DNA of 18,982 nt from an uncultured Agathobacter sp. GTDB taxonomy: Bacteria; Bacillota; Clostridia; Lachnospirales; Lachnospiraceae. The position numbers and the translations under genes are program-made. The notes under the pieces were generated by a model. That model made no database searches. It was not told where the DNA came from and saw nothing but the letters and a program-made list of their open reading frames with translations. The DNA is taken from contig CAJUND010000044.1 of assembly GCA_910587655.1 (NCBI GenBank), forward strand, positions 1 through 18,982, in the 5' to 3' direction. Shown one piece after another: positions 11,377-18,982 of the stretch (positions within the stretch are counted from its first letter, which is position 1; each line of letters starts with the position of its first letter).

Positions 11377-12594
11377 ATGAAAGTAAAAGAACGTTTTCTA
11401 AAATATATTTCCTACTGTACAACCTCAGATGAGTCCTCTTCCAGCATTCCGAGCAATACCGAAGAATTTATGCTGGCAAAGGAATTAAAAACCGAACTTG
11501 ATAACCTGGGATTATCAAAGGTGCTGCTGACGGAGCAATGCTATGTGTATGCCCTGCTGCCTGCCACGCCTGGTATGGAAAAGAAAAAAGCAGTTGGCTT
11601 CATAGCACATATGGATACTTCACCCGATTTTTCCGGTCAGAATATATCCCCGCAGATTATCCAGGATTACGATGGTAATGATATCTTTTTAAAAGGAAAC
11701 AGTTCCTTTTTAAAAACCAGTGACTTCCCTGCCCTTAAATCCATGAAAGGACGTACTGTAATTACCACGGACGGGACAACACTCCTGGGAGCTGATGATA
11801 AGGCAGGCATAGCGGAAATCATGACCGCACTGGAAGAACTGATTCAGGAACAGTCCCCGCATGGCGATATCTGGATTGCATTTACACCGGATGAAGAAAT
11901 TGGAAAAGGGACAGATTACTTTGATTTGGACTACTTTAAGCCAGATTACGCCTATACTGTGGATGGTGATTATGAAGGGGAAATAGCCTATGAAAATTTC
12001 AACGCTGCAACTGCTACTTTCCAGGTCAGTGGAATCAGTGTTCATCCGGGAGAAGCCAAAAACATTATGGTCAATGCCTCATTGGTGTCATGTGAAATTA
12101 TATCACTGCTGCCGGAATATGAAACACCGGCACACACGGAAAACCGTGAAGGTTTTTACCACCTGACCGGCATTTCCGGTGATGTAACACATTCATCCCT
12201 TTCTCTGATTGTACGGGACCATGACAGCAGAATTTTTGAATCACGCCTTAATCTGCTGCGGACACTTGAAATAGAGATGAATCAGAAATACGGGGCACAT
12301 ACAGTTGAACTTACAATTGAACACTCTTATGAGAATATGCTTTCCGTTATTAAACAACAGATGTACATTGTAGAACTGGCACAAGATGCCATACGGACAG
12401 CTGGTCTTACACCGGTTTCCCGCCCTGTACGCGGAGGTACTGACGGCGCAAGGCTTTCTTTTATGGGACTTCCATGCCCGAACCTTGGAACTGGCGGATA
12501 TGGATTCCATGGTCCCTGTGAACATATATCAGTAGAAGGAATGGAAACAGTTGTTAAAATAATTAAGGAAATTGCATCCAATTCTCCTGAATAA
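11377..12594 (+). CDS. pepT: Peptidase T (tripeptide aminopeptidase)
   Basis: A 405-aa protein, the usual length. It releases the N-terminal residue of tripeptides in the cytoplasm, using two zinc ions (M20B family). Metal ligands fall where they do in the Salmonella enzyme: H78 (AHMDTSPD), D140 (LLGADDKAG), E174 with the general base E173 (PDEEIG), D196 (YTVDGDYEG) and H378 (GFHGPCEH). GGTDGARLS (353-361) is the conserved substrate-binding loop. The ATG at 11377 follows AGAAAGGAAC, a moderate ribosome site. It is a chromosomal gene, just past the tRNA and on the other strand, not part of the prophage; codon use is more AT-rich than in the phage genes. Confidence 0.95.
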   Translation: MKVKERFLKYISYCTTSDESSSSIPSNTEEFMLAKELKTELDNLGLSKVLLTEQCYVYALLPATPGMEKKKAVGFIAHMDTSPDFSGQNISPQIIQDYDGNDIFLKGNSSFLKTSDFPALKSMKGRTVITTDGTTLLGADDKAGIAEIMTALEELIQEQSPHGDIWIAFTPDEEIGKGTDYFDLDYFKPDYAYTVDGDYEGEIAYENFNAATATFQVSGISVHPGEAKNIMVNASLVSCEIISLLPEYETPAHTENREGFYHLTGISGDVTHSSLSLIVRDHDSRIFESRLNLLRTLEIEMNQKYGAHTVELTIEHSYENMLSVIKQQMYIVELAQDAIRTAGLTPVSRPVRGGTDGARLSFMGLPCPNLGTGGYGFHGPCEHISVEGMETVVKIIKEIASNSPE

Positions 12595-12597
12595 CAA

Positions 12598-12624
12598 AAC
12601 CGGCAGTCAGACCGACCGCCGGTT
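12598..12624. terminator. Terminator between convergent pepT and the repeat-protein gene
   Basis: AACCGGC (12598-12604) pairs with GCCGGTT (12618-12624). A-rich and T/A-rich flanks allow use in both directions. The T run is short, so efficiency is uncertain. Confidence 0.6.
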
Positions 12625-12634
12625 AAAATTATAT

Positions 12635-15031
12635 TTATGATCCCATATTAGCAAACAGTGCTGCTATTTCGTCTGCATCCAGTGCCTTATTTGGATCTGA
12701 CAGATCCGGCATCGGTGGTTTTTCCTCTGCCACTGGTTCCGGAGCTGTATCACTGCCGCTTCCCATATTAGCAAACAGTGCATCAATTTCATCTGCATCC
12801 AGTGCCTTATTTGGATCTGATAAATCCGGCATTGGAGGCTTATCTTCTTTCTTTGTTTCTTTTTTTACCCTGCTCTTTTTTTCTTTTGGCTCTGTCTGTT
12901 CTTTTACATTATCTTTTTCTGATACTTTCTGTTCTTCCCCAACAGCTTCCTCTGCCTCCAGTTCTGCATTCATGCTTGCAAACAGTGCATCAATCTCTGA
13001 TATATCCAGTTCTTTATTTGGGTCTGATAAATCTGGCATGGCCGGGGCTTCTGCTGGCTCCTCTGATGATTCCTCATCTGCCTGCCCATCTGTTTCAGAT
13101 TCTTCCTCAACCGTTTCTTCTAAGGTCGGCTCAGTTTCCTCTGCAACCCTGGCTCCTTCTGCCTCCTGCTCTTCCGTATCAGCTTCTTCTGTATTTTCTT
13201 CCGGCTCAGATACAGTTTCCCCTTTATCTGCCTCCATTTCCGCATTCATACTTGCAAACAATGCGTCTATCTCTGATATATCCGGCACTGTCGGGGCTTC
13301 CTCTGATTCCGCATCTGCCTGTCCGTCTGTTTCGGACTCTACTTCAACGGCTTCTTCTCCAGCCGGTTCAGGTTCTTCTGCAGCCCCAGGTTCTTCTGGC
13401 CCCTGTTCCTCTGATTCAGCCTCTTCCTCCGCTGACTCAGTCTTTACTGCTTCTGTTTCCTCCTCTTGTTCTTCTGCAGCAGCCTCTTCTCCGGCTGGCT
13501 CTGCTTCTATTGCTTTTGCTTCCTCTTCCTGTTCTTCTGCAACAATCTCTTCCCCAGCTGGCTCAGATTCCTCTGTTTTCTGTTCCGCTTCTTCTGTATT
13601 TTCTTCCGGTTCAGATACAGATTCCTCTTTATCTGCCTCCATTTCCGCATTCATGCTCGCAAACAGTGCGTCTATCTCTGATATATCAAGGGATTTATTC
13701 GGGTCTGACAAATCCGGCATAATCGGGGTTTCCACTGGCTCTTCTGATGGCTCTTCATCTGCATCAGGTTCTTCCCCAACAGCTTCTTCTGCGGTCGGCT
13801 CAGCCTCTTCTGCAACACCGGTTCCTTCCGTCTCCTGCTCTTTAGGTTCTGATTCCTCTTTTCCTTCCCCCGTTTCAACATTCATACTTGCAAACAGTGC
13901 ATCTATTTCTGACGCATCCAATGTCTTATTCGGGTCTGACAAATCCGGCATGGTCGGGGCTTCCGCTGGCTCTTCCGGTGGCTCCTCATCTGCCTGTCCA
14001 TCTGTACCGGACTCATCCTCAACCACTTCTTCTACGGTCGGCTCAAATTCTTCTGCAGTCCCGGTTCCTTCCGGTTCTGATTCCTCGTTCCCTGCCCCCG
14101 CTTCAACATTCATACTCGCAAACAGTGCATCGATTTCCGACGCATCCAGTGCCTTATTCGGATCTGACAAATCCGGCATAACCGGGGCTTCCTCTGACAC
14201 TTCTGACAATTCCGTCCCTGCCTGCCCATCTGTTTCAGATTCTTCCCCCGCTGGCTCTGTTGTTTCTGCTGCATAAGTTTCCTCTTCCAGCTCCGGCACA
14301 GATTCTGATTCTTCATTTATTTCCGGTTCTACGGACTCCGTCACCGGAACAGATTCTGTTGCCGGCATCTGGACAGGCACTGACTGCTGCACCGGAGCAG
14401 CCATTACCGGGGCCTGTGCCATCAGTTTCTGGCTCTGCATAATCGCATTGCTGAGACGAAGCTCCATATCCTTTAAATCAACTGTCAGATCCTGCAGGCG
14501 AATCTGGAGAGCCTTATCATCCGGCTCCTGCATATTCTGCTGCAGGGAAACAATTTCATTCTGGTATTCACCAAAAAGCTTTTTGATTTCCCCGATTTCT
14601 GTGATAATCTGATTACATGATATCATCAGGTTCTGGGTGTTCTCACGGTTTCTGTTAATTACAACCCTTGCTGCAGCCTTCTGTGCATTAATGATTTCCT
14701 CAGTAAAAACTTCTGACGAGTCGCCGTTTAAATTCTCCAGCTTCTCTTCCATTTCACCAAAATACTTTTTCATCAGAAGATAAAAAGCTTTTTCTGACCT
14801 GAAAATACTGTCAAACTGTTCATTGCATTTTGAACTTTCGGATTTCTGCATCGACAGACATCCATTGATTACCGCATACAGACACATCAGATCCACAACT
14901 GCCAGAGCTGCAACAATTATATACATATCTGGGAAATTTATCATGATATACAACTCTGCCATGAAAACCAGTGCAAACAGAAGTGCTCCAAAAATCACCT
15001 GCGTCCTTGCTTTTGAATCATTATTTTTCAT
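12635..15031 (-). CDS. Two-span membrane protein with coiled coil and seven EIDALF repeats
   Basis: A 798-aa protein from the ATG at 15031 (GGGAAGG nine nt upstream). A longer reading from 15094 would start upstream of the promoter and has no ribosome site. Residues about 12-32 and 37-58 are membrane helices. Residues about 70-195 are a charged coiled-coil region. A Met/Pro-rich linker follows, and then roughly 550 residues of Glu/Pro/Ala-rich low-complexity sequence in which the motif MPDLSDPNKxLDxxEIDALF-A-S/N-M recurs seven times (one copy shortened). EIDALF resembles the N-terminal EIDALL motif of FliM, which binds the chemotaxis response regulator CheY, so a partner-binding repeat is plausible. 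No named family is recognised. Spacers vary in length, as expected from internal duplication. Confidence 0.75.
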   Translation of the reverse strand: MKNNDSKARTQVIFGALLFALVFMAELYIMINFPDMYIIVAALAVVDLMCLYAVINGCLSMQKSESSKCNEQFDSIFRSEKAFYLLMKKYFGEMEEKLENLNGDSSEVFTEEIINAQKAAARVVINRNRENTQNLMISCNQIITEIGEIKKLFGEYQNEIVSLQQNMQEPDDKALQIRLQDLTVDLKDMELRLSNAIMQSQKLMAQAPVMAAPVQQSVPVQMPATESVPVTESVEPEINEESESVPELEEETYAAETTEPAGEESETDGQAGTELSEVSEEAPVMPDLSDPNKALDASEIDALFASMNVEAGAGNEESEPEGTGTAEEFEPTVEEVVEDESGTDGQADEEPPEEPAEAPTMPDLSDPNKTLDASEIDALFASMNVETGEGKEESEPKEQETEGTGVAEEAEPTAEEAVGEEPDADEEPSEEPVETPIMPDLSDPNKSLDISEIDALFASMNAEMEADKEESVSEPEENTEEAEQKTEESEPAGEEIVAEEQEEEAKAIEAEPAGEEAAAEEQEEETEAVKTESAEEEAESEEQGPEEPGAAEEPEPAGEEAVEVESETDGQADAESEEAPTVPDISEIDALFASMNAEMEADKGETVSEPEENTEEADTEEQEAEGARVAEETEPTLEETVEEESETDGQADEESSEEPAEAPAMPDLSDPNKELDISEIDALFASMNAELEAEEAVGEEQKVSEKDNVKEQTEPKEKKSRVKKETKKEDKPPMPDLSDPNKALDADEIDALFANMGSGSDTAPEPVAEEKPPMPDLSDPNKALDADEIAALFANMGS
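12638..14185 (-). repeat. Seven in-gene copies of the EIDALF unit
   Basis: Copies lie at about 12638-12717, 12763-12838, 12967-13040, 13244-13290 (shortened, lacks LSDPNKxLD), 13649-13721, 13880-13952 and 14108-14180. The DNA of the units is highly similar (GCAAACAGTGC recurs), while the acidic spacers between them differ. The two units at the C-terminal end are most alike (ALDADEI and ANMGS instead of ASMN), suggesting the most recent duplication. Confidence 0.85.
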
Positions 15032-15067
15032 AAATCTGTACCTTCCCGGAACTTTATAGTTAGAGTA

Positions 15068-15096
15068 ATTGTACCATATATCCCAGAAATTCACAA
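15068..15096 (-). promoter_or_regulatory. Promoter of the EIDALF repeat protein
   Basis: On the minus strand TTGTGA (15091-15096), a 17-bp spacer and TACAAT (15068-15073) with TGG as an extended -10. The start site would lie near 15062, which supports the ATG at 15031 over the one at 15094. Confidence 0.65.
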
Positions 15097-15115
15097 GAAG
15101 TTACAAAAAATGAGT

Positions 15116-15143
15116 GAAATATAACATATTCGTGTATACGTTA
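15116..15143 (-). terminator. Possible terminator of the cupin operon
   Basis: Minus-strand ATAACGTAT pairs with ATATGTTAT (one wobble pair), followed about 10 nt later by a T6 run. It overlaps the last codons of the decarboxylase gene, so confidence is limited. Confidence 0.4.
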
Positions 15144-15464
15144 TTCCTCACCATAGACATCCTTCGCCATGCGAAATGCTGCCCAGGCCTTCGGCCAACC
15201 GGCATAAAACGCTGCATGTGTCAGTATTTCAGCCATTTCCTCCTTTGTAACACCATGGTTCTTTGCATTCTGGATATGAAATTTCAGCGAACTGTCCAGA
15301 ATACCTCCCGCCATCAGTGCTGTAACCGTAACAATACTTCTGTCTCTTGCAGACAGCTTATCCTCCCTTGCCCAGACCTCGCCAAACAGCACGTCATCAT
15401 TAAGCTGTGCAAATTTTGGTGCAAATTCTCCAAGTTCATCCCGTCCTGCAGTTACTTTTCCCAT
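15141..15464 (-). CDS. Carboxymuconolactone decarboxylase family protein
   Basis: A 107-aa protein starting at 15464 with GGAAGGAGA upstream. The core (ARDRSIVTVTALMAGG, then LKFHIQNAKNHGVTKEEMAE and HAAFYAGWPKAWAAF) is the CMD domain fold (PF02627). It lacks the CxxC pair of AhpD-type peroxidase reductases, so it is closer to PcaC-like or uncharacterised members. Substrate unknown. It is the last gene of a three-gene operon with a cupin and a flavodoxin; related small redox clusters next to LysR regulators are common in Clostridia and often concern reactive aldehydes or quinones, which I state only as context. Confidence 0.85.
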   Translation of the reverse strand: MGKVTAGRDELGEFAPKFAQLNDDVLFGEVWAREDKLSARDRSIVTVTALMAGGILDSSLKFHIQNAKNHGVTKEEMAEILTHAAFYAGWPKAWAAFRMAKDVYGEE

Positions 15465-15482
15465 ATCTGTCAGTCTCCTTCC

Positions 15483-15896
15483 TTACATCTGTATTTTTAA
15501 ATATTCCTCATCCGAAACCGGTTCACACCATTCTGTCTTCCCGTTTTCTCCGGAAACTTCAACTGCCAGATGCTGAAACCATGCGTCTTTTGAGGCTCCG
15601 TGCCAGTGTTTTACCCCGGCAGGAATATTGACAACATCCCCTGCCTTTAACTTTACCGCCGGTTTTCCCCATTCCTGGTAATAACCTTCCCCTGCCGTCA
15701 CAAGAAGTATCTGTCCGCCTCCTTTGTCCGCATGGTGAATATGCCAGTTATTACGGCATCCCGGCTCAAATGTGACATTCCCAACTCCTACCTGTTCTGT
15801 GGACAGCATATTCAGATAACTCTGTCCGGTAAAATATTCTGCAAACGCATCATTTGGTCCTCCCGCAGGAAAAACGCTCATCTCTTTTTCATTCAT
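15483..15896 (-). CDS. Single-domain cupin protein
   Basis: A 137-aa protein from the ATG at 15896, preceded by GAAGGTGAT. An upstream extension to 15959 overlaps the flavodoxin stop and lacks a ribosome site. Cupin motif 1 is NNWHIHHADKGGGQILLVTA (histidines at the metal site, Gln in place of the usual Glu) and motif 2 is DVVNIPAGVKHWHGA. It belongs to the small cupin_2 group found beside CMD proteins and oxidoreductases. An enzymatic or sensor role at the metal is likely, with the substrate unknown. It lies 18 bp before the CMD gene. Confidence 0.85.
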   Translation of the reverse strand: MNEKEMSVFPAGGPNDAFAEYFTGQSYLNMLSTEQVGVGNVTFEPGCRNNWHIHHADKGGGQILLVTAGEGYYQEWGKPAVKLKAGDVVNIPAGVKHWHGASKDAWFQHLAVEVSGENGKTEWCEPVSDEEYLKIQM

Positions 15897-15949
15897 TTTA
15901 TCACCTTCTAATTTTTTTAATACAACATTACTACTGTCTGTTCTGCAGC

Positions 15950-16453
15950 CTATATCCATGCCTCAATGTCTTTTTTTGCCCGCTGCACACTGCCGCCGTG
16001 AATTGCCAGTCCTTCTTCCACCACTGCGCCGGGACACAGTTTTTTTATATCGCTGACACTGCTGCCCAGCCCGCTTCCCTCATGGGTGCAGAACGGCATA
16101 ATTTTTTTGCCGCTGAAATCATAATGTTCCAGAAAAGTAAATACCGCCATCGGCATCGTTCCCCAGTAGTTCGGAAAACCAAGGTAAACCACATCATAAC
16201 CGTCAATATCTTCCAGATAATCCTTCAGTTCCGGTCGGGCATTCCTCTTCTGGTCGGACTGCGCCTGCTCAATGCACTCATTGTAATTCTTTGAATACGG
16301 CTGGATCTGTTCAATCTTAAAAAGGTCAGCCCCTGTCAGGTCACGTATCATTCCTGCCGCTACTTCCGTATTACCGGTTAAAAGTGATTTAATCACACCA
16401 TTTACATAATTTTCGTCTGCCCTTGAATAAAATGCTACCAGTTCATTTGACAT
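15950..16453 (-). CDS. Flavodoxin family protein
   Basis: A 167-aa protein from the ATG at 16453 (GGGTGG ribosome site on the minus strand); a GTG nine nt upstream is possible. The N-terminal strand and loop VAFYSRADENY would hold the FMN phosphate, with Ser/Arg/Asp replacing the standard T-x-T-G-x-T. The block VVYLGFPNYWGTMPMAVFTF and FCTHEGSGLGSS are typical of the flavodoxin_4 group. It is the first gene of the operon and probably carries electrons or reduces small molecules. It is divergent from the LysR gene. Confidence 0.88.
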   Translation of the reverse strand: MSNELVAFYSRADENYVNGVIKSLLTGNTEVAAGMIRDLTGADLFKIEQIQPYSKNYNECIEQAQSDQKRNARPELKDYLEDIDGYDVVYLGFPNYWGTMPMAVFTFLEHYDFSGKKIMPFCTHEGSGLGSSVSDIKKLCPGAVVEEGLAIHGGSVQRAKKDIEAWI

Positions 16454-16529
16454 AATAACCACCCTGCCCTTTCTTTTATTTTATACCAAAACAACAGTTT
16501 CTGATAACTTTATCCTATCACATCCCGAA

Positions 16530-16577
16530 TTGACAGGGAATTTCAAATACGTTAAAATAGTATAAACCAATAGTTTA
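16530..16577 (+). promoter_or_regulatory. LysR-gene promoter and LTTR box
   Basis: TTGACA (16530-16535), a 17-bp spacer and TAAAAT (16553-16558) drive the LysR gene. Just downstream TAAAC-CAATA-GTTTA (16563-16577) is a perfect dyad of the T-N11-A type bound by LysR proteins. Position below the -10 suggests autorepression. On the minus strand TATAAA near 16480 with TTATCA upstream is a plausible weak promoter of the flavodoxin operon. Confidence 0.7.
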
Positions 16578-16604
16578 CAGTCGCTCTGATGAAAGGGGGA
16601 TTTT

Positions 16605-17492
16605 ATGTATAACTATATGCTTGATACATTCATAGCCGTCGCCGACTGCGGAAGCTTTACAAAAGCCGCAGGACATCTTTTTATTTCACCCACAGCTGTA
16701 ATGAAACAGATGAATACCCTTGAAAAGCACCTGAATTTAACACTGATTGAACGGACTCCTTCCGGCATCAGGCTTACCGAAGCCGGAGCAGTTATCTACC
16801 GTGATGCAAAATTTATGATTGACTATTCCAGAAAATCCATTGCAGAAGCAAGGGCTGTGCTTCAGACCAAAAGCTCTGCATTCCGTGTTGGAACATCCCT
16901 TCTGAATCCTGCCAAACCGTTTATGGATTTATGGAATAATGTAAACAGCGAATTTTCATCCTATAAACTGCACCTTGTTCCATTTGAAGATAATCATGAG
17001 GGAATCCTGCGGGAAATCGGATTTCTTGGCGAAAAATTTGATTTTCTGATTGGCGTGTGTGATTCAAGGGCATGGCTCAGCCTCTGCCGGATGCTTCCTT
17101 TAGGATATTATAAAAAGATGGTTGCCGTACCACGGGAACACCGCCTGGCAAAAAAAGCCTGCATTGAACTGGAAGACTTATACGGAGAAACCCTGATGAT
17201 GGTAAAACGCGGGGATTCCGGCACAAATGACTTTATCCGCAACGACCTGACAAAAAACCACCCTGCCATTCATATAGAAGATACTCCGCAGTTTTATGAC
17301 ATGTCCGTTTTCAACCGCTGTGCGGAAACAGGAAATGTTCTCCTTACCATTGAATGCTGGAAGGACGTCCATCCCGGACTGGTTTCCATTCCTGTCAACT
17401 GGGAATACCGTATTCCCTACGGGCTGCTGTACAGCCTGAATGCACCGGAGCCGGTTCTTAAATTTGTCGAAGCGGTGAAAAAATCCCTCTGA
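16605..17492 (+). CDS. LysR-family transcriptional regulator
   Basis: A 295-aa protein of usual family length; ATG at 16605 behind AAAGGGGG. Residues 1-60 are the winged HTH (MLDTFIAVADCGSFTKAAGH, then LFISPTAVMKQMNTLEKHLN and LIERTPSGIRLTEAG). Residues about 90-290 are a periplasmic-binding-type effector domain. It is divergent from the flavodoxin-cupin-CMD operon, so it most likely regulates it in response to a small molecule. The effector cannot be read from sequence. Confidence 0.92.
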   Translation: MYNYMLDTFIAVADCGSFTKAAGHLFISPTAVMKQMNTLEKHLNLTLIERTPSGIRLTEAGAVIYRDAKFMIDYSRKSIAEARAVLQTKSSAFRVGTSLLNPAKPFMDLWNNVNSEFSSYKLHLVPFEDNHEGILREIGFLGEKFDFLIGVCDSRAWLSLCRMLPLGYYKKMVAVPREHRLAKKACIELEDLYGETLMMVKRGDSGTNDFIRNDLTKNHPAIHIEDTPQFYDMSVFNRCAETGNVLLTIECWKDVHPGLVSIPVNWEYRIPYGLLYSLNAPEPVLKFVEAVKKSL

Positions 17493-17532
17493 CGACAAAA
17501 AGCAGGAAGCTTTAATCTTTCTGCTTTACGTC
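17491..17532. terminator. Bidirectional terminator between LysR and TPR-like genes
   Basis: AAAGCAGGAAG (17499-17509) pairs with CTTTCTGCTTT (17517-17527), one mismatch, with outer GACG/CGTC pairing. A and T runs on the two sides suit the convergent genes. Confidence 0.75.
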
Positions 17533-17541
17533 TTAAAATGC

Positions 17542-18423
17542 CTAAACCAGCATAATCTTTTTATATTCTTCCACCCGTTTTTTGAAGCTTTCCGCATCCG
17601 GCTCACTTTTTACAAATTCATAATCCGAAAAAATACGCTCTGTTTCTTCCTTTATTTTCGGCTCGTCCTTTACATCCGCATCCGATGTACGGTAGTAATA
17701 ATCCGTCAGAAGTCCGCATACTGCGTATTCCATCACAATCTCGTCTTCCTCCGCCTCATCAGAGATAAAACTCTTAAGTGCAAGAACTGCTTCGCCAAAT
17801 AAGAAAGTCCCTTCCCCTCCTTCGAGGTCTGCCGGAACAAAACTCTCCTGGCCTGGAAGTTCCACCTTTTGCGTATAATCACTCATAAGGATGGAATCAA
17901 ACACTTCATATATACTGTCATCAAAATCAAGTATTTCCTCTTCAATATCCTCTTTTTCAGCTTCCTCGATTTCCCCGTAAAGCCCGCGGACAAAACAGGA
18001 TACGATTTTATCCAGTTCCCCAAATGCCTCAAACTCCGGAAGAGCGGAAATACGTGAAAAAAGCTTACAGAATCTTGACATGGTCAGTAACAGCCACTGC
18101 AGCTTCTGCAGCGTATTTAAATCCTCTGCTTTTTCCACCACCTGTTCCTGTATCATTTTTTCATAAGGCATATGCTCTTCTTCCAGCTCTTCAATCCATT
18201 CGGACGCCTGATGGTCTTTTTTGGCAAACTTACCATACAGACTGTCAAGCCCGCCGACAAGATTGTCAAAACGGTTCAGGTAATAAACTGCCTTTGCCGT
18301 CATGCCCTTTTTCCGGTAATCCTTTCCTAACTGTAAGTAACATTTTGCCACATTTTCATAATTCTGCTTTTCCTGTGCAGCTTTCAGCGCATCCAGTAAT
18401 TCTTCCGTGCTTTTTGCAAACAT
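17542..18423 (-). CDS. TPR-like hypothetical protein
   Basis: A 293-aa protein from the ATG at 18423, with AGGAGG seven nt upstream; a longer reading to 18471 lacks a ribosome site. It is acidic, entirely helical and cytosolic (no signal or membrane segment). The N-terminal part (LDALKAAQEKQNYENVAKCY, then LQLGKDYRKKGMTAKAVYYL) matches one to two TPR units. The rest is Glu-rich helices with no recognised motif. Such proteins usually scaffold protein contacts. No neighbour suggests a specific partner. Native chromosomal gene by codon use. Confidence 0.75.
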   Translation of the reverse strand: MFAKSTEELLDALKAAQEKQNYENVAKCYLQLGKDYRKKGMTAKAVYYLNRFDNLVGGLDSLYGKFAKKDHQASEWIEELEEEHMPYEKMIQEQVVEKAEDLNTLQKLQWLLLTMSRFCKLFSRISALPEFEAFGELDKIVSCFVRGLYGEIEEAEKEDIEEEILDFDDSIYEVFDSILMSDYTQKVELPGQESFVPADLEGGEGTFLFGEAVLALKSFISDEAEEDEIVMEYAVCGLLTDYYYRTSDADVKDEPKIKEETERIFSDYEFVKSEPDAESFKKRVEEYKKIMLV

Positions 18424-18584
18424 ATTTATACCTCCTGCATCCCATTTTTCTGCAGTATTTTTCCTTTCCATGCGTTATTTCTTCCAGTATACTGGTTCTA
18501 TGAAAATAATACAACATTTTTCCGGCTTTTCTGAAAGTATCCATTATGGGTTAAACCAGATAGGGATAAAAATAGATATGTATC

Positions 18585-18610
18585 GGCAGGAGCATAGATT
18601 TTCTCCTGCC
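18585..18610. terminator. Hairpin at the end of the serine recombinase gene
   Basis: GGCAGGAG (18585-18592) pairs with CTCCTGCC (18603-18610), and a second small hairpin CGCCT/AGGCG (18612-18627) overlaps the recombinase stop. There is no strong T run, so it may be an element-end structure and not a terminator. Confidence 0.45.
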
Positions 18611-18620
18611 ACGCCTGTAT

Positions 18621-18982
18621 TTAGGCGGTTTGACGTTTGGTACGCTGCATATATTCCCGTTCCATTTCCCGCATTTCCTCGTCCGTGGGGATGTCCACAA
18701 TCCCGACATAGGAATAGTAGATGTCGATTTTCTGTGTCCGTTTCCCGTCCTTTTTCTCACGCTCATGGACTACGATTTTATCCACAAATGCGTTTAGAAC
18801 TTCGAGCGTTAGCTCGTCGATGCGGGTGTATTTCTTGGTGACGGCTATCAGCTTGGCAACATTGGTCGTTTCCGTATCGGATTCGCTGACCTCGGCTGTC
18901 AAGGCTTCAATTTCCTGCTTTAGCTGCTCCTGCTCGGCTTCATATCCGTCCGACAGCTTGTAAAAGCGTTCGTCATTCAGCT
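18621..18982 (-). CDS. Large serine recombinase, C-terminal part (cut by window edge)
   Basis: The last 120 codons of a gene that continues beyond the window; the frame stays open to 18982. The end KYTRIDELTLEVLNAFVDKI followed by VVHEREKKDGKRTQKIDIYY is the C-terminal signature (DUF4368-type) of large serine recombinases from Tn4451/TnpX-like elements of Firmicutes. The preceding Gln/Glu-rich helix (EAEQEQLKQEIEALTAE) is the usual coiled coil. The catalytic N-terminal domain is outside the window. It shows a second mobile element starting near 18480-18620, unrelated to the prophage. Confidence 0.85.
   Translation of the reverse strand, partial: LNDERFYKLSDGYEAEQEQLKQEIEALTAEVSESDTETTNVAKLIAVTKKYTRIDELTLEVLNAFVDKIVVHEREKKDGKRTQKIDIYYSYVGIVDIPTDEEMREMEREYMQRTKRQTA

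Noticed and set aside
12778..14276. Long plus-strand open frames (314 and 434 aa) rich in Leu/Pro or Ser/Ala
   Set aside because: They are shadows of the Glu/Pro/Ala-rich repeat region of the minus-strand gene, which has a promoter, ribosome site and meaningful motifs.

Overview
The window looks like a chromosomal segment of a Gram-positive Clostridia bacterium, most likely Lachnospiraceae-like. The signs are strong AGGAGG-type ribosome sites, consensus sigma-A promoters, several TTG/GTG starts, and the character of the flanking genes. I infer the taxon; nothing in the sequence proves it.

Positions 685-11225 hold a complete-looking integrated filamentous (inovirus-like) prophage. It sits in the 3' half of a tRNA-Lys(CUU) gene and is bounded by identical 45-bp att repeats, giving a unit of 10,496 bp. 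From left to right it carries: an XRE repressor with a divergent promoter and three operator half-sites; an early run of small genes, three of which look like paralogues; a 434-bp GC-rich intergenic region with a 34-bp inverted repeat and a long central hairpin; an RHH-like protein; a gpV-like single-strand DNA-binding protein; four tiny membrane proteins; a pVIII-like major coat protein; a central terminator; one reverse-strand gene; a pIII-like adsorption protein; a pVI-like membrane protein; a Zot/pI ATPase; a structured region; a Rep_trans-type replication protein; and a tyrosine integrase. The order ssDNA-binding protein, small coat proteins, major coat, terminator, pIII, pVI, pI parallels the Ff phages. 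No secretin (pIV) is present, as expected for a host without an outer membrane.

Positions 1-684 are the right end of a second, decayed element of the same family. It has a deleted integrase, the same box-pair module, the same promoter and terminator, but a different small cargo gene. The tRNA site has therefore been used at least twice, in tandem.

To the right of the intact tRNA are ordinary chromosomal genes. These are peptidase T (pepT), a membrane protein with seven copies of an EIDALF-type motif, and a flavodoxin-cupin-carboxymuconolactone decarboxylase operon divergent from a LysR regulator. A TPR-like hypothetical protein follows. At the right edge is the C-terminal part of a large serine recombinase, which marks another mobile element.

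The least explained signals are the inverted-repeat intergenic region (2492-2925), the paired palindromes TTGTA-N-TACAA spaced exactly 55 bp (three times) or 44 bp (once), the reverse-strand gene inside the virion operon, and the EIDALF repeat protein.
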